Part shown: positions 41,834 to 50,427 of the stretch, one piece after another | How the letters are laid out: each line of letters opens with the position of its first letter | How positions within the stretch are numbered: position 1 is the stretch's first letter | DNA from: Tatumella terrea | GTDB taxonomy: Bacteria; Pseudomonadota; Gammaproteobacteria; Enterobacterales; Enterobacteriaceae | Direction: 5' to 3' | DNA: 64,000 nucleotides | NCBI RefSeq assembly: GCF_039523755.1 | Contig: NZ_BAAAFX010000017.1 | Coordinates: 124,001 to 188,000, forward strand | Notes under the pieces: generated by a model | Databases searched by the model: none | What the model was told of the DNA's origin: nothing | The model's input: the letters and a program-made list of their open reading frames with translations, nothing else | Program-made: the position numbers and the translations under genes

Positions 41834-42607
41834 TTAATTCAGGCTGGCCAGCAAGGCATTGGCGGCATCAAAACTGGCCCAGGCGGACTGGCCGGCGGTA
41901 AAACCAGTGTCTCCGGGCGGCAGGGTGGCGCAGAGCGCCTCGCCATTTGCCAGTTGCATCAGAATTTCGGACCCGGCGGGGCCGGGGGTGATAGCGGAAA
42001 TCGTGACCGGAAACTGATTTTCCTGCGTCGTCGGGCGGTGATGGACGTTCAGCCAGCGCGCCTTAATCAGTACCAGCACCTCTTTATCCGGTGTCAGTTG
42101 TAACCGTTCACCACTCCCGTGGGTAATCGTCACCTGCACACGGGTCTGTTGATCACCCAGTAATACCGTGATCGTTTCCAGCACACCGTCTGTATGCCGA
42201 TCGGCCACGGTACCAAATAACTGATTACGGGCACTGGTTTGTAGCGAAAAGCGGGAGATGGCACCCAGCAGACTGTTCAGAGGCAGGCCGTCTTCCTGAA
42301 GCACATCAAACGCTTTCTGCTGTATCTGTTCCAGTAACTGATATAACTGCAGCATCCGTCGGCCATAGACGGTGAGGTGGGCACCGCCACCGCCTTTCCC
42401 CCCGGCAACCCGTTCGACAATGGTCTGTTCCGCCAGGGTATTCATGGCATCAATCGCATCCCAGGCGGTCTTGTAGCTGATGTCTGCCAGCCTGGCCCCC
42501 CGGGTGATGGAGCCGGTCTGTTCGATGGCCAGCAGCAGCCTGATGCGCCGGGGGTCGGCAAACAGTTTGTTACTGAGATGGATGACCAGAGAGATATCTG
42601 CCTGCAT
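41834..42607 (-). CDS. modE: Molybdate-responsive transcriptional regulator ModE
   Basis: 257 residues (262 in E. coli). The N-terminal winged helix reads RIRLLLAIEQTGSITRGARL, then DISYKTAWDAIDAMN and GGKGGGGAHLTVYGRRML. Two C-terminal TOBE/Mop domains bind molybdate (SARNQLFGTVADRHTDGV and related segment HHRPTTQENQFPVTISAI). Molybdate-bound ModE represses modABC and activates moa and molybdoenzyme genes in E. coli. modABC, its main target, is not beside it; moaABCDE are 13 kb away in this window. Confidence 0.94.
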   Translation of the reverse strand: MQADISLVIHLSNKLFADPRRIRLLLAIEQTGSITRGARLADISYKTAWDAIDAMNTLAEQTIVERVAGGKGGGGAHLTVYGRRMLQLYQLLEQIQQKAFDVLQEDGLPLNSLLGAISRFSLQTSARNQLFGTVADRHTDGVLETITVLLGDQQTRVQVTITHGSGERLQLTPDKEVLVLIKARWLNVHHRPTTQENQFPVTISAITPGPAGSEILMQLANGEALCATLPPGDTGFTAGQSAWASFDAANALLASLN

Positions 42608-42757
42608 GATAATTCCTTTCCGGGGTTCACCTGACGCGTATCATCGGCGGAACAGGCGAGCGGCCGGGGAGTAATGAAATATAAAAGCACAAAAAGCAAT
42701 GGGCATTCGTCGGGGCAGTCGATAAACTACCTCTTTTGTAAACAGACTGAGGTTCAT

Positions 42758-42916
42758 ATGCTGGAACTGCTGCAAAGCCTGTTGATGGCCATTATTATGG
42801 TGCCGGTTGTAACGGCCCTGATTCTGGGATTAATTTATGCACTGGGTGAGTTGTTTAACCTGATTTCAGGTTCCCGTCGTAATGATGACCAGGCGTCTCA
42901 TTCGACGACCCACTGA
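42758..42916 (+). CDS. acrZ: Multidrug efflux pump accessory protein AcrZ
   Basis: A 52-residue single-pass inner-membrane protein (MLELLQSLLMAIIMVPVVTA, then LILGLIYALGELFNLISGS), which binds AcrB of the AcrAB-TolC pump and shifts its drug range. E. coli AcrZ is 49 residues and starts almost identically. ATG 42758 has a GAGG ribosome site. It is divergent from modE, as in E. coli, but modABC do not follow. Confidence 0.93.
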   Translation: MLELLQSLLMAIIMVPVVTALILGLIYALGELFNLISGSRRNDDQASHSTTH

Positions 42917-42972
42917 TTGACACGATGCGACCTGTCCGCAGGGGGCAGGCCGCCTCTGTAAACCGCGCGGCC

Positions 42973-43791
42973 TTATAACACCTTCTGATAGATTGCCCTG
43001 GCAATCGACGGATGATCGTTATCACCAATCACCCAATCGGCTCTGGCTTTAATTGCATCATCCGCATTCCCCATCGCCACCCCGAGACCGGCACTTTCCA
43101 GCATACTCAGGTCATTATAGTTATCACCGAACGCAATCACATCCTGCATGGAAAACCCCCGACGGGTCAGCCACTGCTGCAGACGTTTTCCTTTACTGTT
43201 CCCCTGCTGAGCGATATCGACCTGGTCCACCCAGGACCATTCACAAGTCACGCCGGCTTCGTCGGTGATGTGCTGCACAAATGCCTCCAGTTGCGGTTTA
43301 TCCTGATGAGAAAGGGCAAATTTCCACAGCCGCTCAGCCTGACGTGCCGCCTCACTCAGTGAAGGCACCTGACGGAACACCGGCCGTTGTGCTTCCGGCA
43401 GGGTTTCGCCCCATGCCCGTGTACGAATGACGTGCGGGGTAGGTTGCTGGTAAAGCATGGCATCATCCGCATACAGCAGGCCCGTAATATTGTATGCCTC
43501 CAGGCTGTGGATGATCAGCTCTGCCTGATCGGCAGTCATAGGATCATTGTCTGACACCCGCTGCTGCGGATAATCATACAGATAGGTACCGTTGCAACAG
43601 ACCGCCGGAGTGGTTAACTGCAGTGCCTGATAAAACGGATGAATTGCACTGTGATGACGGCCGGTGGCAAGAATAATTTCGACGCCGGACTGCTGTGCTT
43701 TGTGAAGCGCTTCCAGGGTTTCCGGCAGGATAGTTTTTGCGGAATTCAGTAACGTCCCGTCCAGATCGAGGGCAATGACGCGATAGCTCAT
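42973..43791 (-). CDS. ybhA: HAD-superfamily phosphatase YbhA
   Basis: 272 residues, as E. coli YbhA, reported to act on pyridoxal phosphate and sugar phosphates. HAD motif I is VIALDLDGTLLNSAKTI with the nucleophile Asp. Motif II is ILATGRHHSAIHPFY. The C-terminal motif IV is AFGDNYNDLSMLESAGLGVA, and the Cof-type cap domain lies between. Cytoplasmic. It is divergent from pgl across 156 bases. Confidence 0.94.
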   Translation of the reverse strand: MSYRVIALDLDGTLLNSAKTILPETLEALHKAQQSGVEIILATGRHHSAIHPFYQALQLTTPAVCCNGTYLYDYPQQRVSDNDPMTADQAELIIHSLEAYNITGLLYADDAMLYQQPTPHVIRTRAWGETLPEAQRPVFRQVPSLSEAARQAERLWKFALSHQDKPQLEAFVQHITDEAGVTCEWSWVDQVDIAQQGNSKGKRLQQWLTRRGFSMQDVIAFGDNYNDLSMLESAGLGVAMGNADDAIKARADWVIGDNDHPSIARAIYQKVL

Positions 43792-43947
43792 AAAATCTGT
43801 ACCTGCAGATGATGTGTTTCACAGAGTTTAACCCGGTCACGAAGGGGCTACCAAAAAAGAGGGCATCAATAAATCATTTTTTGCGCTGGCATATTGCGAT
43901 AGAGTGGGGTAAACCCGAAAAAGACATATTCCAGGTAAGGAGAATAC

Positions 43948-44946
43948 ATGCAACAAGTTATTTATACCGCCAGCCCCGAAAGTCAGCAAATTCATGTCTG
44001 GCAACTCTCTGAGGCAGGAGCATTGACTTTATTGCAGGTGATTGATGTCAACGGGCAGGTACAGCCTATGGTCGTTCATCCGGATAAGCCGGTGCTTTAT
44101 GTGGGTGTGCGTCCCGAATTTCGCGTTATCGCTTATCATATTGGCGCGGAAGGGCGTCTGACCGAAGCCGGTCAGGCGGCACTTCCGGGCAGCCCGACCC
44201 ATCTTTCCACCGACCACCAGGGTAACGCTCTGTTCACCGCGTTTTATCATGACGGGTTAATCAGTGTCACTCCGCTCGATGGTCAGGGATTACCGCAGGA
44301 CGTGAGTCAGGTGATCAGCGGGCTGGAGGGGTGTCACTCCACGAATATCAGCAACGATGATGCTCTGCTGTTTGCTCCGGCCCTGAAGCAGGATCGCGTC
44401 TGTGCTTTCCGCTGGAACAGTGAACATCAGCTGACCGAGCCTGCCAGCGCAGAGATCCCTACAGTCGCCGGTGCCGGCCCACGTCATATGGCGTTTCATC
44501 CGGCCGGGCGCTATGCCTATCTGGTGAATGAACTCGATAGCACGGTCAGCGTCCTAAAACTGACCCCGCAGGGCGCAGAAACCGTGCAGACTCTGGATAT
44601 GATGCCTGATGATTTCGATGAGACGCGCTGGGCGGCGGATATCCATCTGACCCCGGATGGCCGCTTTCTTTATGCCTGTGACCGTACCAGCAGTACCATC
44701 ACCGTATTCTCTGTCAGCGCAGACGGTGCAGTCCTGACCATTGAAGGACACCAGCCGACAGAAACACAGCCCCGTGGCTTTAATATTGACGGTGAAGGCA
44801 GGTTTGTGATTGCTGCCGGGCAAAAATCGCATCATATCGAAGTCTATGCCATTTCACAGCAGAATGGCCTGCTCACGCCTCTTAACCGCTATGCGGTTGG
44901 CCAGGGCCCGATGTGGGTGACGCTCTATTCGCCGGCGGTGGCTTAG
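43948..44946 (+). CDS. pgl: 6-phosphogluconolactonase
   Basis: Hydrolyses 6-phosphogluconolactone in the oxidative pentose phosphate pathway. It is of the seven-bladed beta-propeller (YbhE/Pgl) type, 332 residues against 331 in E. coli. Motifs are VIYTASPESQQIHVWQL at the start, GAGPRHMAFHPAGRYAYLVN in the middle and FNIDGEGRFVIAAGQKSHHI near the end. A TAAGGAG ribosome site precedes ATG 43948. Confidence 0.96.
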   Translation: MQQVIYTASPESQQIHVWQLSEAGALTLLQVIDVNGQVQPMVVHPDKPVLYVGVRPEFRVIAYHIGAEGRLTEAGQAALPGSPTHLSTDHQGNALFTAFYHDGLISVTPLDGQGLPQDVSQVISGLEGCHSTNISNDDALLFAPALKQDRVCAFRWNSEHQLTEPASAEIPTVAGAGPRHMAFHPAGRYAYLVNELDSTVSVLKLTPQGAETVQTLDMMPDDFDETRWAADIHLTPDGRFLYACDRTSSTITVFSVSADGAVLTIEGHQPTETQPRGFNIDGEGRFVIAAGQKSHHIEVYAISQQNGLLTPLNRYAVGQGPMWVTLYSPAVA

Positions 44947-45412
44947 TCTCTGACTCCGGCCAGCGATGACGGCCGGGGAGGTTAGCGCAGGCACCGCCAG
45001 CACAGGCTGGCTGTTCCTGCCATTCCCGGCTGACATTCCGAAGGGCTTCTTACGGTGAAGCCCGTTATACTCCCGCCAGAGCATCCTCTGTCCTGTCTTA
45101 CCTTCAAAGAATAAACGGTCCGTCGCTTACCCTCAGCCGTTATCCCGGCAACCCGGTGACCGTATTTACGGTTTGGCAGCAGATCTCCGTGGTCTGCTGA
45201 GGGGCTCTGACAGATAACGCGGGGCCGGACCACCGGTGACTGGCGAACCGGGGGCCTGCCGTGCCCGCTAATTTTGTGCATGGCCCGCCCTGTGTTGGTT
45301 TTGCCGGCATCCCGTCGTGGGTGAATACCGCTACCGGCGGTTGATGCGGGGACGGCATCGGTCATCCCGCAGGGCGGAAATATCGCCCCGCGGGGGGATG
45401 AGTCAGGCGCTG
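44947..45412. other. Non-coding gap between pgl and bioA
   Basis: 466 bases with no supported gene; E. coli has several genes here (ybhD to ybhB). Near the bioA end, CATCCCGC...GCGGGGGGATG arms (45363-45400) can form a strong hairpin without a T-run, which may end one or both convergent transcripts. The open frame 44982-45365 on the minus strand has no ribosome site and no family resemblance. Confidence 0.55.
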
Positions 45413-46705
45413 TCAGTCACTGAATAACTCAGGATGTTCGACGGCCTTACGGATAGCGGCGGTCAGCTGAGCCAGTTCCTGCGGCTGAATAATATAAGGG
45501 GGCATCAGATAAATCAGCCGACCGAACGGACGGATCCAGACCCCCTGATCCACAAAGAATTGCTGAATTTCGGCCATTTTTACCGGCTGATGACACTCCA
45601 CCACCCCGATGGCACCCAATACCCGAACATCTGCGACCTGAGGATGACTTTTCAGTGGCATCAGATCAGCACAGAGCTGGCGTTCAATCGCCGCCACCTG
45701 TGACGACCAGTGGCCTTCTTCGAGCAGTTCAATACTGGCACAGGCGACAGCACAGGCCAGCGGGTTCCCCATAAAGGTCGGCCCGTGCATAAAGCACCCG
45801 GCAGGGCTGAGGCTGATTTTTTCCGCCACCTGCTCACGGGTCAGGACCGCAGAGAGTGTCATTGTGCCTCCGGTCAGTCCTTTCCCCAGACATAGAATAT
45901 CCGGGGTAATTCCCGCATGCTCGCAGGCAAATAACCGGCCGGTCCGTCCAAACCCGGTGGCAATTTCATCGGCGATCAGTAATACCCCGTAATGATCACA
46001 CAATTCACGCATCCGCCGCAGATAGCCGGGATGATAAAACCGCATGCCCCCGGCCCCCTGCACAACAGGCTCCAGGATCACGGCGGCCAGAGAAGAATGG
46101 TGAACCTTAAGTAACTGTTCAGCCTCATCCATTTCCCCGTCCTGCCAGCAGCCATCGAAACGGCTTCGGGGAGCCGGAGCAAACAGATGTTCGGGCAGAT
46201 AGCCCTTCCATAAGGCATGCATCGAATTTTCCGGATCACACACCGACATCGCGGCAAAGGTATCCCCATGGTAGCCATGACGAATGGTCATAAATTTTTT
46301 ACGCGGCAGGCGATCACCGCTGTAAAACTGGACGGCCATTTTCATCGCGACTTCCACGGCTACCGAGCCGGAATCGGCCAGAAAAACCTTATCCAGTCCG
46401 TCGGGAGTGATACGAACGAGTTTCCGGCTCAGTTCTATGGCGGGCAGATGGGTGATACCGCCGAACATCACGTGAGACATCCGGTGTATCTGATCTGTCA
46501 TGGCCTTGTTCAGGCGCGGGTGATTATATCCATGGATCGCCGCCCACCAGGAGGACATTCCTTCTGTCAGCGTACGGCCATCGGCCAGTGTCAGGGTCGA
46601 TCCCTGCGCTGAGACCACCGGGTAACAGGGCAGGGGATCGATCATGGAGGTGTAGGGATGCCAGATGTGTTGACGATCAAATTGAAGATCTTCGGCTGTT
46701 AACAT
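45413..46705 (-). CDS. bioA: Adenosylmethionine-8-amino-7-oxononanoate aminotransferase
   Basis: PLP enzyme using S-adenosylmethionine as amino donor to make 7,8-diaminononanoate for biotin. ATG 46705 (MLTAEDLQFD) gives 430 residues against 429 in E. coli; in-frame upstream codons lie inside the BirA operator and are rejected. Motifs are WHPYTSMIDPLPCYPVV, ADSGSVAVEVAMKMAVQF, IADEIATGFGRTGRLFACEH and ILCLGKGLTGG with the PLP lysine. It is divergent from bioB, and both are controlled from the shared operator. Confidence 0.96.
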   Translation of the reverse strand: MLTAEDLQFDRQHIWHPYTSMIDPLPCYPVVSAQGSTLTLADGRTLTEGMSSWWAAIHGYNHPRLNKAMTDQIHRMSHVMFGGITHLPAIELSRKLVRITPDGLDKVFLADSGSVAVEVAMKMAVQFYSGDRLPRKKFMTIRHGYHGDTFAAMSVCDPENSMHALWKGYLPEHLFAPAPRSRFDGCWQDGEMDEAEQLLKVHHSSLAAVILEPVVQGAGGMRFYHPGYLRRMRELCDHYGVLLIADEIATGFGRTGRLFACEHAGITPDILCLGKGLTGGTMTLSAVLTREQVAEKISLSPAGCFMHGPTFMGNPLACAVACASIELLEEGHWSSQVAAIERQLCADLMPLKSHPQVADVRVLGAIGVVECHQPVKMAEIQQFFVDQGVWIRPFGRLIYLMPPYIIQPQELAQLTAAIRKAVEHPELFSD

Positions 46706-46709
46706 AGAC

Positions 46710-46742
46710 TTGTAAACCAAAACTAAAAGATTTAATTTACAA
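46710..46742. promoter_or_regulatory. BirA operator of the divergent bioA / bioBFCD promoters
   Basis: TTGTAAACC (46710-46718), 15 bases, AATTTACAA (46734-46742). The BirA consensus is TTGTAAACC-N15/16-GGTTTACAA; the left arm is perfect and the right arm matches 7 of 9. It lies 5 bases from the bioA ATG and 44 bases from bioB. Confidence 0.88.
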
Positions 46743-46786
46743 GTATACGCATAATCATCGTGGTTGTTAACTATCCGGAGCATGTC

Positions 46787-47821
46787 ATGTCACAACGCTG
46801 GACCTTATCCCGCGCGAACGCCCTGTTTGAAAAACCCTTCCTTGAACTGATGTTTGAGGCACAACAGGTCCATCGGCAACATTTCGATCCCGGCAGCGTG
46901 CAGGTCAGCACGTTACTGTCGATCAAAACCGGTGCCTGCCCTGAAGACTGTAAATACTGCCCGCAAAGTGCCCGTTATAAGACCGGACTCGAATCCGAAA
47001 GACTGATGGAAGTGGAGGAAGTTCTGGCATCGGCCCGCAAGGCCCGCCAGGCCGGATCCGGCCGGTTCTGCATGGGGGCGGCCTGGAAGAACCCAAATGA
47101 TCGGGATATGCCCTATCTGGAGCAGATGGTCGCCGGGGTAAAAGCGATGGGCATGGAAACCTGTATGACGCTGGGGACTCTGACCCCGGCACAGGCGGAG
47201 CGGTTAGCCGGGGCCGGACTGGATTTTTATAATCACAATCTGGACACCTCTCCGGAGTTTTACGGCAGTATCGTCACTACCCGTAGCTATCAGGAGCGCC
47301 TGGATACCCTGGGGACTGTCAGAGAGGCCGGGATCAAGGTCTGCTCCGGCGGGATCGTCGGGCTGGGCGAAACGGTGAATGATCGTGCCGGGCTGCTGGT
47401 TCAGCTGGCGAACCTGCCGGTCCCGCCGGAAAGTGTCCCGATCAATATGCTGGTGAAAGTGAAAGGCACACCGCTGGCCGATAACGACGATGTCTGTCCG
47501 TTTGATTTTATCCGCACTATCGCGGTCGCGCGCATCATGATGCCATCCTCCTATGTCCGACTGTCGGCAGGCAGGGAGCAGATGAATGAACAGACACAGG
47601 CCATGTGTTTTATGGCCGGTGCAAACTCCATCTTTTACGGCTGTAAATTACTCACTACCCCGAACCCTGAAGAAGATCATGATATGAAATTGTTCCGTAA
47701 ACTGGGGCTCAGAGCGGAGCAGAGTGCGACCGGCCAGGGGGATGTGGCCCGGGAAGAGGCACTCCGGCAGGCAGTGCTGGCCGCCGATACTCCGATGTTT
47801 TATAACGCGGCGGCGCAATGA
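46787..47821 (+). CDS. bioB: Biotin synthase
   Basis: Radical SAM enzyme inserting sulfur into dethiobiotin. ATG 46787 (MSQRWTLSRANALFEKPF) follows GGAG at 6 bases and gives 344 residues (346 in E. coli); an in-frame ATG at 46760 is rejected. The radical SAM cysteines are in KTGACPEDCKYCPQSARYKT near residue 50. The second-cluster region contains AWKNPNDRDMPYLEQMV and YNHNLDTSPEFYG. Its stop overlaps the bioF start (ATGA). Confidence 0.97.
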   Translation: MSQRWTLSRANALFEKPFLELMFEAQQVHRQHFDPGSVQVSTLLSIKTGACPEDCKYCPQSARYKTGLESERLMEVEEVLASARKARQAGSGRFCMGAAWKNPNDRDMPYLEQMVAGVKAMGMETCMTLGTLTPAQAERLAGAGLDFYNHNLDTSPEFYGSIVTTRSYQERLDTLGTVREAGIKVCSGGIVGLGETVNDRAGLLVQLANLPVPPESVPINMLVKVKGTPLADNDDVCPFDFIRTIAVARIMMPSSYVRLSAGREQMNEQTQAMCFMAGANSIFYGCKLLTTPNPEEDHDMKLFRKLGLRAEQSATGQGDVAREEALRQAVLAADTPMFYNAAAQ

Positions 47822-48969
47822 GCTGGCAGCAACGCCTGAGTCAGGAACTTCAGCAACAGCAGGAGGCCGGGCTCTGGCGGACACGCCTCCCGGTCACACC
47901 GCTGTCCGGAGGACGGATCCGTGCCGGCGGGAAAGAATTTCTCCATTTCTCATCCAATGATTATCTCGGGCTGAGTCATCACCCGGAAATCCTCTCGGCC
48001 TGGCAGCAGGGGCTTAGCCAGTGGGGCGCCGGGGCCGGCGCTTCCGGACATGTCACCGGCCATACTCCGGCTCATCAGCGGCTGGAAGACACCCTGGCCG
48101 GATGGCTGGGCTTCCCGCGGGCGATACTGTTTCAGTCGGGATTTGCCGCGAATCAGGCCCTGATTTTTTCACTGGCACAAGGGCAGGATCGGCTGCTGGC
48201 CGACAAACTGATGCATGCCTCGTTGATTGAGGCCGCGCATCTGAGTCCGGCAACCCTGCGTCGTTTTCGTCATAATTCGCTGAGCAGCCTGACGCAATTA
48301 CTTCGTACGCCCTGCGACGGAGAAACACTGATCGTTACCGAGGGGGTGTTCAGTATGGACGGTGACCAGGCCCCGCTGGCCGGACTCCGGCAACAGGCCG
48401 ACCGCTCGGGGAGCTGGCTGGTAGTGGACGATGCTCATGGATTAGGGGTTTGTGGTCATCAGGGGCGCGGGAGTTGCTCACAGCAACAGATCCGCCCGGA
48501 TATCCTGGTGGTAACTTTTGGTAAGGCAGTGGGCATCAGCGGGGCCGCTATCCTTTGCGGGGCAGAAATGGCGGACTACCTGCAGCAAAAAGCGAGACAT
48601 CTGATTTACAGTACGGCAATGCCTCCCGCACAGGCGGTCGCCATCGAAACGGCACTGAGTCTGTTGGCCAGCGGTGACGGGCTGCGGCAGAAACTGCAGC
48701 AGAATATTGCCAGTTTTCGTCAGCTGGCGGCAGAGCTACCCTGGCCGCTGGCGCCGTCAGAGAGCGCCATTCAGCCGCTGATCATCGGCGATAATCAGGC
48801 GGCTCAGCAGCTGGCGATGGCTCTGCGCCAGAGCGGGATCTGGGTGAATGCGATACGGCCTCCGACCGTTCCGCCAGGCAGTGCCAGACTACGGATAACC
48901 CTTTCCGCCGCCCATCAGCCGGAACAGATCAGACAATTAGCGGAGCAACTGTATGCAGCGGCCCGCTGA
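47818..48969 (+). CDS. bioF: 8-amino-7-oxononanoate synthase
   Basis: PLP enzyme condensing pimeloyl-ACP with alanine. It is 383 residues (384 in E. coli). It carries FSSNDYLGLSHHPE, GAGASGHVTGHTPAHQRLE, VVDDAHGLGVCGHQGRG and VTFGKAVGISGAAI, the last with the PLP-lysine. The ATGA overlap with bioB and the 17-base overlap with bioC give translational coupling in bioBFCD. Confidence 0.96.
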   Translation: MSWQQRLSQELQQQQEAGLWRTRLPVTPLSGGRIRAGGKEFLHFSSNDYLGLSHHPEILSAWQQGLSQWGAGAGASGHVTGHTPAHQRLEDTLAGWLGFPRAILFQSGFAANQALIFSLAQGQDRLLADKLMHASLIEAAHLSPATLRRFRHNSLSSLTQLLRTPCDGETLIVTEGVFSMDGDQAPLAGLRQQADRSGSWLVVDDAHGLGVCGHQGRGSCSQQQIRPDILVVTFGKAVGISGAAILCGAEMADYLQQKARHLIYSTAMPPAQAVAIETALSLLASGDGLRQKLQQNIASFRQLAAELPWPLAPSESAIQPLIIGDNQAAQQLAMALRQSGIWVNAIRPPTVPPGSARLRITLSAAHQPEQIRQLAEQLYAAAR

Positions 48970-49735
48970 CACGCGTGACCCTCAGGCCCTGAGCAGGGAT
49001 AAAACCGCCATCGGCCGGGCTTTCGGCCGGGCGGCAGCCACTTACGATAGCTACGCAATACTGCAGCGTCTGTGCGGGGATCGGCTACTGGAAATCGCAC
49101 CGCTTTGCCCGCCAGGCAGGGTACTGGATGCCGGATGTGGCAGTGGCTGGTACAGCCGTTATTTTCGCCGCCAGGGGCATTTTGTCACTGCACTGGATAT
49201 TTCATCGCAGATGCTGGCCTTTGCAAAAAAACGGCAGGCCGCTGACGGCTATGTGCAGGCCGATCTGGATGCCTTACCTTTCAGGCAAGGCAGTTTTGAT
49301 CTGGTGTGGAGTAATTTAGCCTTGCAGTGGAGCAGCGATTTGCAGCAGTGCCTCGGCCGGTTAGTGTCTGCATTAGTCCCCGGCGGATGTTTACGCTTTT
49401 CCACGCTGCTGGCGGGCTCGTTACCGGAGGTCGATCTCGCCTGGCAGGCGCTGGATGGCAGCACACATATTAACCGTTTCCTGACCAGAGAGGCCGTTGA
49501 GCAGGCGACGGCCGGCTACGGAATTTCGCTGTCCGCTGAAACGGTCACATTACATTTCCCGGATGCGAAATCCGCACTCTGGTCACTGAAAGGGGTGGGG
49601 GCCAGCCATCTCCATCAACGGAGCAACGGCAAGGCGTTAACACGGCAGCGTCTTGCACTGCTGGATGCGGCCTGGCCGAAAGATGGTCAGGGCTACCGGT
49701 TAAGTTATCAATTACTGTATGGAGTCAAAGGATGA
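48953..49735 (+). CDS. bioC: Malonyl-ACP O-methyltransferase
   Basis: Class I SAM methyltransferase that methylates malonyl-ACP to start pimelate synthesis on the fatty-acid cycle. It is 260 residues (251 in E. coli). N-terminal AFGRAAATYDSYAILQRLC is the BioC signature. The SAM-binding loop is VLDAGCGSGWYSRYF, and DLVWSNLALQWSSDL is motif post-I. It overlaps both bioF and bioD. The demethylase BioH is not in this window. Confidence 0.94.
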   Translation: MQRPADTRDPQALSRDKTAIGRAFGRAAATYDSYAILQRLCGDRLLEIAPLCPPGRVLDAGCGSGWYSRYFRRQGHFVTALDISSQMLAFAKKRQAADGYVQADLDALPFRQGSFDLVWSNLALQWSSDLQQCLGRLVSALVPGGCLRFSTLLAGSLPEVDLAWQALDGSTHINRFLTREAVEQATAGYGISLSAETVTLHFPDAKSALWSLKGVGASHLHQRSNGKALTRQRLALLDAAWPKDGQGYRLSYQLLYGVKG

Positions 49736-50427
49736 AAAATTGCTGGTTTATTACCGGAACCGACACCGATGCCGGTAAAACGGTGGCAACCTGTGGATTA
49801 TTACAGGCAGCCACTCAGCGGGGCTGGCGGGCGGCGGGCTATAAACCGGTAGCCTCCGGGTCGGAGATGACCGCGGAAGGTTTACGTAACCGGGACGGGC
49901 TGCTGCTGCAACGTTACAGCCTGCCGGGGCTGCGCTATGCTGAGATTAACCCACTGATTTTCGGCGAAGCAACGTCACCGCATATTGTCAGCCAGGCAGA
50001 GAACCGGCCGATAACCGCACAGGCTATGTCGGCAGGCTTACAGCATCTGAAAAAGAGCGCGGACTGGATTGCCGTGGAAGGGGCGGGTGGCTGGTTTACC
50101 CCGCTGGGGGAAGACTTTCTTTATCCCGACTGGGTGGCTCGTGAGCAGCTGCCGGTGATTCTGGTGGTGGGGATGAAGCTTGGCTGTATTAATCATGCGC
50201 TACTGACCGCCCGGGCGATAGAGGCTTCAGGACTGGTCATGGCGGGCTGGATAGCCAGCAATGTACAGCCGCCGCAATACCGGCATCAGCCGTACCTGCA
50301 AACTCTGATACATTCTCTTCCGGCCCCTTTGCTGGGAGAAATACCCCACTTTACTGACGACCAGGCGATTTCATCCTGTGGTCAGTATCTGGATCTGCCG
50401 GAAAGTGTCAGGTCAGCCACTTATTGA
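49732..50427 (+). CDS. bioD: Dethiobiotin synthetase
   Basis: ATP-dependent closure of the ureido ring of biotin from 7,8-diaminononanoate and CO2. It is 231 residues (225 in E. coli). The P-loop is FITGTDTDAGKTVATCGL at the N-terminus; GYKPVASGS and VEGAGGWFTPLGEDF follow. Start ATG 49732 overlaps the bioC stop. The 3' end overlaps the convergent UrtE-like gene by 20 bases, and no terminator is visible between them. Confidence 0.96.
   Translation: MKNCWFITGTDTDAGKTVATCGLLQAATQRGWRAAGYKPVASGSEMTAEGLRNRDGLLLQRYSLPGLRYAEINPLIFGEATSPHIVSQAENRPITAQAMSAGLQHLKKSADWIAVEGAGGWFTPLGEDFLYPDWVAREQLPVILVVGMKLGCINHALLTARAIEASGLVMAGWIASNVQPPQYRHQPYLQTLIHSLPAPLLGEIPHFTDDQAISSCGQYLDLPESVRSATY

Noticed and set aside
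44982..45365. 127-codon minus-strand frame between bioA and pgl
   Set aside because: No start context, low-complexity composition, no recognisable domain.
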